Origin: Halorubrum rutilum
Lineage (GTDB): Archaea; Halobacteriota; Halobacteria; Halobacteriales; Haloferacaceae
Assembly: GCF_024494565.1 (NCBI RefSeq)
Contig: NZ_JANHDN010000001.1
Location: forward strand, 592,609-656,608
Direction of reading: 5' to 3'
Length of the DNA stretch: 64,000 nt
Shown: piece by piece, positions 50,033 through 59,939 of the stretch
Layout: every line of letters begins with the position of its first letter
Position numbering within the stretch: the first letter of the stretch is position 1
Program-made: the position numbers and the translations under genes
Notes under the pieces: model-generated
Told to the model about the DNA's origin: nothing
Databases searched by the model: none
What the model saw: the letters and a program-made list of their open reading frames with translations, nothing else

Positions 50033-51249
50033 TGGCGGCCGGAAAGGAGCGCGAGGAGGCCGAGGCGGGCGGGGAGTCGGAACCCGAGGCGGACGGCGAG
50101 ACGGAGGCGGCGGCGGGGTCGTCGCCGGCCGGTACCGACGTCGTCGCCGGCGGCGGCTACCCGGCGGACTGCGACACGCCGGCCCGGAAGCTGCTGTACG
50201 ACATGGTGTCGATCCCGTCGCCGTCCGGCGAGGAGGAGCGGGCCGCCGAGCGCCTCGTCGACTTCTTCGAGGCCAACGGCCGAGAGGCGTGGATCGACGG
50301 GGGCGGGAACGTCCGCGCGCCCGCGGACGACGCCGTCCTCCTCACCTCGCACGTCGACACGGTCCCGGGCGACATCCCGGTCGAGGTGCGGCCGGCGCCG
50401 CCGGAGGGCGAACTGCCGGACGCGTCCGACGTCCGCGTCGGCGAGCCCGGCGAGCCCGTGCTGTGGGGCCGCGGGGCGGTCGACGCCACCGGCCCGCTGG
50501 TCGCGATGGCGGTCGCGGCGGTGAAGACGGGCGTCTCCTTCGCCGGCGTCGTCCGCGAGGAGGTCGACTCCGCCGGCGCGCGGCACCTCATCGACGACCG
50601 CGACGCGCCCGAGGCGGTGATCAACGGCGAGCCGTCGGGGTGGCGCGGGATCACCCTCGGCTACCGCGGCCTGCTGGAGGGAACGTACGTGAACACCAGC
50701 GAATCGGGCCACTCCTCTCGGCCGGAGCCGAACGCGATCCAACACGCGATCGACTGGTGGCACGGCGTCGAGGAGACGTTCACGCCCGACGACTCGGAGA
50801 CCGCGGTGTTCGACCAGGTGACGACCAAACCGATCTCGATCGACGGCGGCCTGAGCGACGACGGGCTCGCGGTCGAGACGACGATGAGCGTCCAACTGCG
50901 GATCCCGCCCTCTCGCCCGGTCGACGAGATCCACGAACTCGCGGAGGCGGAGCTGTCGACCGGCTCGGTCCACTGGGGCGACCCGATGCCGCCCGTGATG
51001 GAGAGCCCTCGCACGGACCTCGCGCGGGCGTTCCGCGTCGCGATCCGGGGCACCGGCGGCGACGTGCGCCTGCTCCGGAAGACGGGGACGAGCGACATGA
51101 ACCTCTTCGCGGCCGCGTGGGACTGCCCGATGGTCACCTACGGCCCCGGGAACTCCGACCTGGACCACGCGCCGGACGAGCGGCTCCCGCTCTCCGAGCT
51201 CGACCGCGCCGTGACCGTCCTGACCGACGTCTGCCGCGAGCGACTGTAG
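50032..51249 (+). CDS. argE: [Carrier]-ornithine/lysine hydrolase (ArgE/LysK)
   Basis: 405 aa. M20-type zinc peptidase that releases ornithine (or lysine) from the carrier. Metal motif: LLTSHVDTVPG (His, Asp), GRGAVDATGPL, EEVDSAGARH. The N-terminus has about 40 extra Glu/Ala-rich residues before the conserved start (ARKLLYDMVSIPSPSGEE), longer than usual, as in many haloarchaeal proteins. A later start could be real, but the ATG at 50032 is coupled to the argD stop. Confidence 0.93.
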   Translation: MAAGKEREEAEAGGESEPEADGETEAAAGSSPAGTDVVAGGGYPADCDTPARKLLYDMVSIPSPSGEEERAAERLVDFFEANGREAWIDGGGNVRAPADDAVLLTSHVDTVPGDIPVEVRPAPPEGELPDASDVRVGEPGEPVLWGRGAVDATGPLVAMAVAAVKTGVSFAGVVREEVDSAGARHLIDDRDAPEAVINGEPSGWRGITLGYRGLLEGTYVNTSESGHSSRPEPNAIQHAIDWWHGVEETFTPDDSETAVFDQVTTKPISIDGGLSDDGLAVETTMSVQLRIPPSRPVDEIHELAEAELSTGSVHWGDPMPPVMESPRTDLARAFRVAIRGTGGDVRLLRKTGTSDMNLFAAAWDCPMVTYGPGNSDLDHAPDERLPLSELDRAVTVLTDVCRERL

Positions 51250-51312
51250 CGTACCGACGCTCGACCACCGACCACGACCGTTCTCACACCGCACCCGCAC
51301 ACACCACACACG

Positions 51313-52212
51313 ATGCCACTCGCCACCGACGACTTCCTCGACATCGACGACGTGACGCCCGCCGAACTGGACGCCCTGCTCGACCGCGCCGCCGCGATGA
51401 AGGCGGGCGAGACCGACCCCCGACTGCCGGACGCGACGCTCGGGATGATCTTCGAGAAACCGTCGACGCGCACCCGCGTCTCCTTCGAGACGGGGATGAC
51501 CCGCCTCGGCGGCCACGCGATGTTCCTCGGTCCCGACGACATCCAGCTCGGGCACGGCGAGCCACTGCGCGACACCGCGCGCGTGCTCGGCCGCTACGTC
51601 GACGGGGTGATGGCCCGGCTGTTCGACCACGAGGACGTGGAGACGCTCGCCGAGCACGCCGACTGCCCCGTGATCAACGGGCTCACCGACGAGGCGCACC
51701 CGTGCCAGACGCTCGCCGACCTGCTCACCATCCGCGAGACGGTCGGCGAGGACGCCACGGTGGCGTGGGTCGGCGACGGCAACAACGTCGGGCAGTCGTT
51801 CGTCGTCGGCGCGGCGATGGCCGGCATCGACATCGCGGTCGCCACGCCCGCGGAGTACGGGATGGACCCGGCCGTCTTCGACCGCGCCGCCGAGTTCGGC
51901 GCGGACGTGGAACCCACGACAGACCCCGAGGCGGTCGTCGGCGACGCGGACGTCGTCTACACCGACGTGTGGATCTCGATGGGCCAGGAGGACCAGCGCG
52001 ACGAGAAGCTCGCCGCCTTCGACGGGTTCCAGGTGAACGCCGACCTGCTCGCCGGCACCGACGCCAAGGTGATGCACTGCCTGCCGGCGCACCGCGGCGA
52101 GGAGGTCACCGACGGCGTGTTGGAGTCCGACCGCGCTCTCGTCTGGGACCAGGCCGAAAACCGGATGCACGCGCAGAACGCGCTGCTCGTCGAGCTGCTC
52201 GGCGGGGAGTGA
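51313..52212 (+). CDS. argF: Ornithine carbamoyltransferase
   Basis: 299 aa. It makes citrulline from ornithine and carbamoyl phosphate. The carbamoyl-phosphate site is IFEKPSTRTRVSFETGM, the ornithine-binding motif VTDG/MHCLPAHRG, and the DEAHPCQTLADLLT motif is complete. It is the last gene of the cluster, separated from argE by a 63-nt CA-rich spacer (ACACCACACACG before the ATG), so it may be partly independent. Repeat copy C follows 33 bp after its stop. Confidence 0.97.
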   Translation: MPLATDDFLDIDDVTPAELDALLDRAAAMKAGETDPRLPDATLGMIFEKPSTRTRVSFETGMTRLGGHAMFLGPDDIQLGHGEPLRDTARVLGRYVDGVMARLFDHEDVETLAEHADCPVINGLTDEAHPCQTLADLLTIRETVGEDATVAWVGDGNNVGQSFVVGAAMAGIDIAVATPAEYGMDPAVFDRAAEFGADVEPTTDPEAVVGDADVVYTDVWISMGQEDQRDEKLAAFDGFQVNADLLAGTDAKVMHCLPAHRGEEVTDGVLESDRALVWDQAENRMHAQNALLVELLGGE

Positions 52213-52244
52213 GCGCGGAGCGGGAACCGACCGGGTGCGGACCC

Positions 52245-52600
52245 ATTTATAAGTAGATATGCGGTGGCGCGTGCCGGTGAGCGGCCGACAGGCCGCGAAC
52301 CGGACGCGCGAGGGAGTCGCTGGCGGCGGCAGCCGCCAGCGACAGGGCGAGAGCGAAGCTCTCGCTTGCAACCGGACTACGTCCGGTGACGAGGCTGGGG
52401 AGGCGTGAGGCGCGGTGCGGTTGCGGTCGGGTGGGACTCAAAAGGGCAGTCGCGAGGACGAAGCACGACGACGCAAGCACTGGAAGGAGCGAGCGCAGCG
52501 AGCGACTGAAGCGCGCAGCGAGTCGCGCAAGTCCTCGCGACTGCCCCTTTGAGGGCGCCTACCGCTGATCCGTTATTAGCTATTTATATACAAACGGTCA
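52245..52600 (+). repeat. Structured dispersed repeat, copy C (possible ncRNA with its own TATA)
   Basis: TTTATAAG (52245-52252) lies about 26 nt before the predicted first stem. Stem 1: CCGGT (52274-52278), GA, GCGGCC, GACA, GGCCGC, GA, ACCGG (52299-52303). Stem 2 GTCGCTGGCGGC/GCCGCCAGCGAC, followed by two extra hairpins (GCGAGAGC-GAA-GCTCTCGC and ACCGGAC-TAC-GTCCGGT). Closing stem 16 bp: GGGCAGTCGCGAGGAC (52445-52460) with its complement at 52531-52546. It ends with one 3' module containing TATTTATATAC. It lies between convergent argF and tatC, so it is not a promoter of either. No protein frame is believable. Confidence 0.8.
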
Positions 52601-52657
52601 GATCATCGGTGGAGTTCGCTGTGGCGACAGATCCGGTATAAGGCCCCGAACAGCGAT

Positions 52658-53875
52658 CTAGTTCCCGGTCCAGCGCAGTATCGCCAGCGTCCCCTCGTAC
52701 AACGCGATCATGGTGAGCGTCACGATGATCGGCGCCATCCCGGTCGGGTCGGGGCTGAACAGGAACGCGATCCCGAGGAACGCCCCCCAGAACAGCAGCC
52801 GCTTCGCCTCCAGCCACTGGCGGGTGACGAGGTTCATCATGATCGCGAGCATAATGAACAGCGGGATCTGGAAGACGATCGCCATGAACGCCAGCATGAT
52901 GACGATGAGGTTGAACGTCTCCGCGAGTCCGAAGGCGATCGTCGCGGCGTCGGAGGTGTAGGTGGTGAAGTACGAGAAGATCGCGGGCAACACGAGGAAG
53001 TGCGCGAACGCGATGCCGATCCCGCCTAAGATGAGGCTCGTCGGGACCGCCGCGAGGTAGTAGCGTCGCTCGTTCTCGTAGAGGCCGGGCTTCATGAACC
53101 GGTAGGTCTGGTAGACGAACGCCGGGAGCCCGACGACGACGCCCGCGAGCCCGGCGACCTTCAGCCGCGTGAGCGGGAGTTCGAGGGGGCCGTACAGCCG
53201 CGGGCGGTTCTCCATCGGCGCGGGGATGTGGTAGCTCCAGAAGTAGTTGATGAGCTCCGTCGACTCGGTGACGACGACGAGCGTCGCGAGCCCGCCGAAG
53301 AGGAAGACGACGGCGAGCCGCCGCATCATCTCCTCGATGTGGGCCGCCAGCGGCATCTCCTCGTCCGACTCCGGCGCCTCCAACCCCTCGAAGGAGTCGT
53401 CGGCGCCGTCGTCGACGACCGTCGCGTCCTCGACCGTTCCGGCGGCGGCCGCGTCCCCCGGCGTCGCCGGCGTTCCGCCGTCGCCGAGGCTCTGCGCGTC
53501 GTCGGGGTCGTGGACGTCGAAGACGTCGCTCGCGTCGCCGGTCTCGTCGTCGGGGTCGGTCGCTCCGTCGTCGTCGGCGCTGGAGTCGGCGGCGGCGTCG
53601 CTGGTGGAGTCGGCGGCAGCGTCGCCGGCGTCACCCGCTTCGTCCGCGTCGCCCGCGTCGTCCGCGTTGCCCGCTTCGCTCGCGTCGCGAGAGCGATCCG
53701 CGGCGCCGTCGATCTCGGGCGTGACCTCCGGAGAGACTTCGGACTCGACGGACGAGTCCCCGTCTTCGGTGGACTCGTCGTCCGCGTCGCCGTCGCCGTC
53801 GGGAGCGGCGTCGTCGGAGACAGAGTCCTCCTCGGGGGGTGATTGCCCGTCGCGCGACCGGTCCGAGTCGTCCAT
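52658..53875 (-). CDS. tatC: Sec-independent translocase TatC (single-unit) with long acidic N-terminus
   Basis: 405 aa. The C-terminal 240 residues are a six-helix TatC with the conserved MPLAAHIEEMMRRL start, FVYQTYRFMKPGLYENERR loop and SPDPTGMAPII. Before it lie about 165 disordered residues made mostly of Asp, Glu, Ala and Ser, far longer than in other TatC. Haloarchaea export most secreted proteins folded through Tat, and TatC recognises the twin-Arg signal. The start MDDSDRS at 53875 fits a TATA (CCTATAG, about 53901) 27 nt upstream; an ATG four codons earlier is too close to it. Divergent from the double tatC. Confidence 0.93.
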   Translation of the reverse strand: MDDSDRSRDGQSPPEEDSVSDDAAPDGDGDADDESTEDGDSSVESEVSPEVTPEIDGAADRSRDASEAGNADDAGDADEAGDAGDAAADSTSDAAADSSADDDGATDPDDETGDASDVFDVHDPDDAQSLGDGGTPATPGDAAAAGTVEDATVVDDGADDSFEGLEAPESDEEMPLAAHIEEMMRRLAVVFLFGGLATLVVVTESTELINYFWSYHIPAPMENRPRLYGPLELPLTRLKVAGLAGVVVGLPAFVYQTYRFMKPGLYENERRYYLAAVPTSLILGGIGIAFAHFLVLPAIFSYFTTYTSDAATIAFGLAETFNLIVIMLAFMAIVFQIPLFIMLAIMMNLVTRQWLEAKRLLFWGAFLGIAFLFSPDPTGMAPIIVTLTMIALYEGTLAILRWTGN

Positions 53876-53997
53876 TCGGTTCACCATCGAGACCGGGCGA
53901 CTATAGGCCTTTTCGGATAGCGCCGAGCCGGATCGGGGCTCGCGGCGCGCGCGGCGGGTCGAAAAGGTTGATAACGGGGACGGACTTCCTCTCCCGT

Positions 53998-56250
53998 ATG
54001 GCGAGTGCCCTCGACGAGGACACCCAGCAGTCGCTCGCGGCGGGCCGCGAGTCGGCGAAGGCGTTCCTCCGGTCGATCCAGAAGGACCTCCAGAAGGTGT
54101 TCGTCGTCTTCCTGCTGGGCTTCCTCGCGACGTTCTGGGCGCTCCGCGTGTACATCTGGGACCGGCTCAGGGCCGTCACGGAGTCGAACATGTCCCCCGC
54201 GGTCGCCGCCGAGACCGACGTCATCGCCACCACCCCGTTCGAGGTGATCCTCCTGCAGGCGAAGATCGGGCTGATCGTCGGCGCGATCACCGCGATCCCG
54301 CCGCTGATCTACGTCTCCCGCGGCGAGCTCCGCGCCCGGGGGATGTGGCCGCAGTCGCCGATCCCGCGCTGGAAGCTCGCGGGGATCGGGCTCCTCGGCG
54401 GCGGGCTGTTCGGCGTCGGCGTCGGCTACGGCGTCTACGCCTTCTTCCCGATCATGTTCTCCTTCCTGGCCGGCTTCGGGCTGGAGGCCGGGATCCAGCC
54501 CACCTACTCCATCGTGATGTGGACGGAGTTCATCGTCTTCCTCTCGCTGTCGTTCGGGCTCGCCGGCCAGATGCCGCTCCTCATCACCGGGCTCTCGTAC
54601 TCCGGGATCGTCCAGTACGAGACGTTCCGCGACAAGTGGCGCTACGCCGTCGTCGCCATCTTCGTCTTCGGCGCGGTGTTCTCGCCGCCGGACCCGTTCA
54701 CGCAGCTGATGTGGGCGTTCCCGCTGATCGCCCTCTACGGCTTCAGCCTCTACCTCGCGAAGCTCGTCGTGACGGCCCAGCGGAGCTCCGACCGCATCGA
54801 CGTGCTCGGCGCGGCGCGGAACCACTGGAACGTCGTCGGCGGCGCGGCCGTCCTCGGCGGCGGCCTGGTCTACGCCTTCTACGAGTACGGCGGGCGGACG
54901 CTCCTCAACGACCTCCTCCGAGCGGCCGGGAGCGACTGGCGGTTCCTCGAACCGGGCGCGGGACTCGGCGTCGACCCCGCGACCGGCGCCGGGATCTACG
55001 TCGCCCTCTGGGCGCTGGTCTTCGTCGTCGTCGCGACGCTGTGGGCCGTCTACGCCGACCTCGACACGACGAGCGCGGGGTACCGGTACGGCGACCCGGC
55101 CGCAATCGACGTGGGCGAGCTCGACGCCGCGGGCGTCCGGGCCGCCCCCGACGCCGCCTTCGAAGCGATGGACGAGGAGGAGTCGCTCGCGCTCGCGCAG
55201 GCCGCCATCGACGACGACGATCCGGAGAAGGCGCAGGCGATCCTCGACCGCTTCGACGAGGCGCACGAGGGGGGAGACGACGGCGCCGGCGGCGACGGGA
55301 GCGACGACGCGGACGCGACCGGGTCGGGCGGGGCCGGCGGCGCGGGGAGTGGGGGCGGCGCAGGCGGCGACCAGGGCGGACTGGTGGGCGCGGTGCAGGA
55401 CCGGACCTCCCGCGCGAGCTCGACGTTCCTCTCCGAGCTCACCGACGGCGAGGAGGAGGCGGCCGAGGACGACATCGGCGGCTACTACACGGACCTCAAG
55501 TTCATCTTCGACTCGCTGCGCTCGAAGTCGTTCATCCTGCTCGTGGTGTTCGGCGGCGTGATGGCGGCCGCGTTCACGTGGCTGTACCTCGGCGGGCTGG
55601 CGACGGTGCGGAGCGACCTCGAACGGCGCGTCCCGGCCGAGATCGAGGGCGGGATCAACATCATCACGCTCCACCCGGTCGAGGCGCTGATCTTCATGGT
55701 GAAGTTCTCGATCCTGCTCGGGATCGTCGCGGTGTTCCCGGTCGCGCTCTACTACGCGTGGCCCGCCCTCCGCGATCGCGGCTTCGTCGCCGGCCGGATA
55801 TACAAGGTGTACCTCTGGGCGGGCGCGCTGCTCGGCGGGCTGATCGGCGGCTTCGCGCTCGGGTACGCGTACATCGCGCCGGGGCTCATCGGCTGGCTCG
55901 TCACCGACGCGCGGCTCGCGGACATGGTGATCACCTACCAGGTGAGCGACTTCCTCTGGCTCGTCGTCTACACGACGATCGGGATCGGCTTCCTCGCCGA
56001 CATCCCGATCGCGATGGTCCTGCTGAACGACGCCGGCGTCCCGTACCGGGTCTTCCGGAACCGCTGGCGCGAGGTCACCGTCGGGATCATGCTGTTCGCG
56101 GCGGTGTTCACCCCGGCCGACGTGATCACGATGTTCCTCGCGACGCTCCCGCTGATGGCGGCGTACGGGGTCGGCGTCGGGCTCCTGTTCCTCGTCACCG
56201 TCGGCGGGCGCCGGAACCTCTCGCCGCCCTCGAAGGTCGTGGATCGGTGA
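53998..56250 (+). CDS. tatC2: Double-length TatC (two TatC units fused)
   Basis: 750 aa. It holds two TatC-like units: residues 15-270 (SIQKDLQKVFVVFLLGF, VSRGELRARGMWPQ, FGAVFSPPDPFTQL) and 500-745 (YTDLKFIFDSLRSKSFILL, YYAWPALRDRGF, FAAVFTPADVITM). Between them are two helices and an acidic Gly-rich linker (about 420-500). The haloarchaea-specific TatCt has this fused architecture and works with the single-unit TatC in the same membrane complex. No TatA is in the window. The start at 53998 is preceded by GTTGATAAC about 27 nt upstream. Confidence 0.93.
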   Translation: MASALDEDTQQSLAAGRESAKAFLRSIQKDLQKVFVVFLLGFLATFWALRVYIWDRLRAVTESNMSPAVAAETDVIATTPFEVILLQAKIGLIVGAITAIPPLIYVSRGELRARGMWPQSPIPRWKLAGIGLLGGGLFGVGVGYGVYAFFPIMFSFLAGFGLEAGIQPTYSIVMWTEFIVFLSLSFGLAGQMPLLITGLSYSGIVQYETFRDKWRYAVVAIFVFGAVFSPPDPFTQLMWAFPLIALYGFSLYLAKLVVTAQRSSDRIDVLGAARNHWNVVGGAAVLGGGLVYAFYEYGGRTLLNDLLRAAGSDWRFLEPGAGLGVDPATGAGIYVALWALVFVVVATLWAVYADLDTTSAGYRYGDPAAIDVGELDAAGVRAAPDAAFEAMDEEESLALAQAAIDDDDPEKAQAILDRFDEAHEGGDDGAGGDGSDDADATGSGGAGGAGSGGGAGGDQGGLVGAVQDRTSRASSTFLSELTDGEEEAAEDDIGGYYTDLKFIFDSLRSKSFILLVVFGGVMAAAFTWLYLGGLATVRSDLERRVPAEIEGGINIITLHPVEALIFMVKFSILLGIVAVFPVALYYAWPALRDRGFVAGRIYKVYLWAGALLGGLIGGFALGYAYIAPGLIGWLVTDARLADMVITYQVSDFLWLVVYTTIGIGFLADIPIAMVLLNDAGVPYRVFRNRWREVTVGIMLFAAVFTPADVITMFLATLPLMAAYGVGVGLLFLVTVGGRRNLSPPSKVVDR

Positions 56251-56343
56251 GGGACACGGTCGCCGAACGGTCGTCGCGATCCCTCGCGTGAGACCGCCGC
56301 GACCGACGAGTATTCCCGCGCGCGCACGCTAAGAGCGGACGAA

Positions 56344-59295
56344 ATGAGCAAGGACTACATCGAGGTCCGCGGCGCCGAGGAACACAACCTCAAGGACCTC
56401 GACGTCCGGATCCCGCGCGAGGAGTTCACCGTCGTCACCGGGCTCTCCGGGTCGGGGAAGTCGTCGCTCGCGTTCGACACGGTGTACGCCGAGGGGCAGC
56501 GCCGGTACATCGAGTCGCTGTCGGCGTACGCCCGCAACTTCCTCGGACAGATGGACAAGCCGCAGGTGGAGTCGGTCGAGGGGCTCTCGCCCGCGATCTC
56601 CATCGACCAGAAGAACGCCGCGAACAACCCCCGCTCGACCGTGGGGACCGTCACCGAGCTGCACGACTACCTCCGGCTGCTGTACGCCCGGATCGGCACC
56701 CAGTACGACCCCGTCACCGGCGAGGAGGTCGGCGAGCAGTCCGCGCAGGACATGGTGAGCCAGATCCTCGAACTCCCGGAGGGGACCCGCGCGAAGATCG
56801 CCGCGCCGGTCGTCCGCGACCAGAAGGGGGCCTTCGAGGAGCTGTTCGAGGAGCTGGTCTCGGACGGGTACGCCCGCGTCGAGGTCGACGGGGAACCGGT
56901 CGACCTGACCCTGGACGACCCCGAGCTCGACCAGAACTACGACCACACGATCGACGTGATCGTCGACCGCGTCACCGTCTCGCCCGACGCCCGCTCGCGG
57001 ATCACCGACTCCGTGGAGACCGCCCTAGAGGAGGCCGGCGGCGCGCTCAAGCTGATCGTCCCGGACCCGCCGGAGGACGTCCCGTTCGCCTCCAACACGC
57101 GCTCGACCGGGTCGCTCGCCGAGGACGCCGAGGGCGACGACCGGCTGATCGTCGAGTTCTCCGAGGAGCTCGGCAACCCCAACTCAGACTTCCAGTTCTC
57201 CGAGGTCGAGACGCGCTCGTTCTCCTTCAACAGCCCCTACGGCGCCTGTTCCGAGTGCGAGGGGATCGGCTCGACGAAGGAGGTCGACGAGGACCTCGTC
57301 GTCGAGGACCCCTCGAAGCCGCTGAAACACGTGTTCGAGCCGTGGAGCTACGACCGCACCTACTACTCCCGCCAGCTCGACAACGTCGCCGAGCACTTCG
57401 GCGTCTCGCTCTCGACGCCCTTCGAGGAGCTGGACGAGTCGGTCCGGCGGCAGTTCCTCTACGGCACCGACGACCGCGTCCACTTCGAGTGGACCACGAA
57501 GAACGGCACGCGCGAGAAGACCGAGCGCTTCGAGGGCGTCATCCCGAACCTGGAACGCCGTCACGTCGAGACCGACTCCGAGCGCGCCCGCGACCACATC
57601 GAGGAGTTCATGGCCGTGACGACGTGCCCGGAGTGCGAGGGCACCCGCCTGAAGGAGCAGTCGCGGCACGTCCTCGTCGACGGGACGCCGATCACCGAGG
57701 TGAACCGGATGTCGATCGCCGACGCCCGCGCGCACTTCGAGGGGATGGAGGCGCGGCTCGGCGAGCGCGACACGAAGATCGCCGAGGAGATCCTCAAGGA
57801 GATCCGCGCGCGGCTCGGCTTCATGGAGGAGGTCGGGCTGGAGTACCTCACGCTCGACCGCGAGGCGTCGACGCTCTCCGGCGGGGAGAGCCAGCGCATC
57901 CGCCTCGCGACGCAGGTCGGCTCCGGGCTCGTCGGCGTGCTGTACGTCCTCGACGAGCCGTCGATCGGGCTCCACCAGCGCGACAACGACCGCCTGCTCG
58001 ACACGCTCACCGGGCTCCGCGATCTGGGTAACACCCTCCTCGTCGTCGAGCACGACGAGGAGACGATGCGCCGCGCCGACGAGATCATCGACATGGGGCC
58101 CGGTCCCGGCAAGCGCGGCGGCGAGGTCGTCGCGCAGGGCGACTTCGACGACATCGTCGACGCCGACGAGTCGGTCACCGCCGACTACCTCGCGGGCCGG
58201 AAGGAGATCCCCGTCCCGGGGGAGCGCCGCGAGCCGGAGGGGAAGCTGACGGTGCGGGGCGCCCGCCAGCACAACCTCAAGGACGTCGACGTGTCGATTC
58301 CGCTCGGGACGCTGACGACCGTCACGGGCGTCTCCGGCTCCGGGAAGTCGACGCTGGTCCACGACATCCTGTACAAGGGGCTCGCCCGCGAGATGAACGA
58401 CAACACCTCGGTCGACCCCGGGGAGCACGACGCGATCGAGGGGATCGACGGGATCGAGACGGTGCGGCTCATCGACCAGTCGCCGATCGGCCGGACGCCG
58501 CGCTCGAACCCCGCGACGTACACCGACGTGTTCGACTACGTCCGCGAGCTGTTCGCGGAGACGAAGCTCGCGAAGCGCCGCGGCTACGAGAAGGGCCGCT
58601 TCTCGTTCAACGTGAAGGGCGGGCGCTGCGAGGAGTGCGGCGGCCAGGGGACCGTGAAGATCGAGATGAACTTCCTCTCGGACGTGTACGTCCCCTGCGA
58701 GCAGTGCGGCGGCGCGCGCTACAACGACGAGACGCTCGACGTGGAGTACAAGGGCGCGACCATCTCCGACGTGCTCGACATGAGCGTCGACGAGGCGTAC
58801 GACTTCTTCGAGAGCCACCAGGGGCTCCGGCGCCGCCTGAAGCTCCTCAAGGACGTCGGGCTCGGCTACATGGAGCTCGGCCAGCCCTCCACCACCCTCT
58901 CGGGCGGCGAGGCGCAGCGCGTGAAGCTCGCCGAGGAGCTGGGAAAGAAGGCGACCGGCGACACCCTCTACCTGCTCGACGAGCCGACGACGGGGCTTCA
59001 CAAGGAGGACGAGCGCAAGCTCATCGACGTGCTCCACCGCCTCGTCGACGGCGGCAACACGGTCGTCGTCATCGAGCACGAGCTCGACCTGGTGAAGAAC
59101 GCCGACCGGATCATCGACCTCGGGCCCGAGGGCGGCGAGGGCGGCGGCGAGCTCGTCGCGAGCGGGACCCCCGAGGCGGTGGCGCGGAACGACGACTCGC
59201 ACACCGGGCAGTACCTGCGCGACCTGCTCCCCGACGTCGACATCGCGGGGCCCCGCGACGACCGCCGGAAGCCCGCGGCCGCGGACGACGACTGA
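56344..59295 (+). CDS. uvrA: Excinuclease ABC subunit A
   Basis: 983 aa, full length. UvrA is the damage-sensing ABC ATPase dimer of nucleotide excision repair. Two Walker A sites ([12 protein letters not shown] near residue 37 and [11 protein letters not shown] near 662), two ABC signatures ([24 protein letters not shown]), the interaction and signature insert, and zinc modules ([25 protein letters not shown] ... CEQCGG) are all visible. It is a bacterial-type gene in an archaeon, like uvrB at 22-24 kb; together they imply transfer or ancient sharing of the UvrABC system in haloarchaea. Confidence 0.97.
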   Translation: MSKDYIEVRGAEEHNLKDLDVRIPREEFTVVTGLSGSGKSSLAFDTVYAEGQRRYIESLSAYARNFLGQMDKPQVESVEGLSPAISIDQKNAANNPRSTVGTVTELHDYLRLLYARIGTQYDPVTGEEVGEQSAQDMVSQILELPEGTRAKIAAPVVRDQKGAFEELFEELVSDGYARVEVDGEPVDLTLDDPELDQNYDHTIDVIVDRVTVSPDARSRITDSVETALEEAGGALKLIVPDPPEDVPFASNTRSTGSLAEDAEGDDRLIVEFSEELGNPNSDFQFSEVETRSFSFNSPYGACSECEGIGSTKEVDEDLVVEDPSKPLKHVFEPWSYDRTYYSRQLDNVAEHFGVSLSTPFEELDESVRRQFLYGTDDRVHFEWTTKNGTREKTERFEGVIPNLERRHVETDSERARDHIEEFMAVTTCPECEGTRLKEQSRHVLVDGTPITEVNRMSIADARAHFEGMEARLGERDTKIAEEILKEIRARLGFMEEVGLEYLTLDREASTLSGGESQRIRLATQVGSGLVGVLYVLDEPSIGLHQRDNDRLLDTLTGLRDLGNTLLVVEHDEETMRRADEIIDMGPGPGKRGGEVVAQGDFDDIVDADESVTADYLAGRKEIPVPGERREPEGKLTVRGARQHNLKDVDVSIPLGTLTTVTGVSGSGKSTLVHDILYKGLAREMNDNTSVDPGEHDAIEGIDGIETVRLIDQSPIGRTPRSNPATYTDVFDYVRELFAETKLAKRRGYEKGRFSFNVKGGRCEECGGQGTVKIEMNFLSDVYVPCEQCGGARYNDETLDVEYKGATISDVLDMSVDEAYDFFESHQGLRRRLKLLKDVGLGYMELGQPSTTLSGGEAQRVKLAEELGKKATGDTLYLLDEPTTGLHKEDERKLIDVLHRLVDGGNTVVVIEHELDLVKNADRIIDLGPEGGEGGGELVASGTPEAVARNDDSHTGQYLRDLLPDVDIAGPRDDRRKPAAADDD

Positions 59296-59396
59296 TCCGG
59301 GCGACCGAGCCGGGAGTGAGTTCGACGCCGTCTCCGGCTCTCTCCGTCGGAACGCCGGCGAAGGGGTTTTGTTTTGGTAGTCCTTGGCACGCCCCT

Positions 59397-59939
59397 ATGG
59401 AACGCCGAGCGTTCCTCTCTGCGGGCGGCGTATCGGTCCTCGCGTTCGCGGCCGGCTGCTCCTCCATCGGCGGCGACGACGGCCCGGACGGCTCCGTGGC
59501 GGTCGTCGAGGAGTACTACCGACGGGCGAGCGCGAGCGAGGACAGCGAGGCGTTCGCGGACGACGTGGCGGCGCTCGCGCACGGCGCGTCACCGCTCGCG
59601 CGCCTCGCCGAGGACGTTCCGATGGCGTTCGACAGCACCGTCAGACAGGAGCTCGCGGGCGCGACGGTCGCGACCGAGGACGTCTCGGCCGACCGGATCC
59701 GGGCGATCTCCGGCTTCCTCGCCGCCTCGCTCGACGAGGGGGAGGTGGAATCGATCGCGGCGGAGAACGCCGTCGTCTCGGCGGTCGTCGCGGACGACGG
59801 GGTCGAGGGCGGCGAGTTCGAGCTCCGGTGGCTGGTCGCGACCGACGGCGGCGAGTGGCGGCTCGTGTGGCCCGACGAGCCGGAGGGGTCGGCGGCGACC
59901 GCGCTCGCGGCTCAGAACTTCTCCAGCAGGTCGCCGTAG
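59397..59939 (+). CDS. Tat-type lipoprotein, hypothetical
   Basis: 180 aa. Signal MERRAFLSAGGVSVLAFAAG followed by CSS: two Arg, a hydrophobic core and a lipobox Cys at residue 21. The mature protein is acidic, about 160 residues, with an alpha/beta pattern like small NTF2-like or DUF4878-type secreted domains (VAVVEEYYRRASASEDSEAF near the start, then alternating helices and the FELRWLVATDGGEWRLVW strand pair). I do not assign a function. Its 3' end overlaps the convergent MutS-family gene by 28 bp. Confidence 0.65.
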   Translation: MERRAFLSAGGVSVLAFAAGCSSIGGDDGPDGSVAVVEEYYRRASASEDSEAFADDVAALAHGASPLARLAEDVPMAFDSTVRQELAGATVATEDVSADRIRAISGFLAASLDEGEVESIAAENAVVSAVVADDGVEGGEFELRWLVATDGGEWRLVWPDEPEGSAATALAAQNFSSRSP

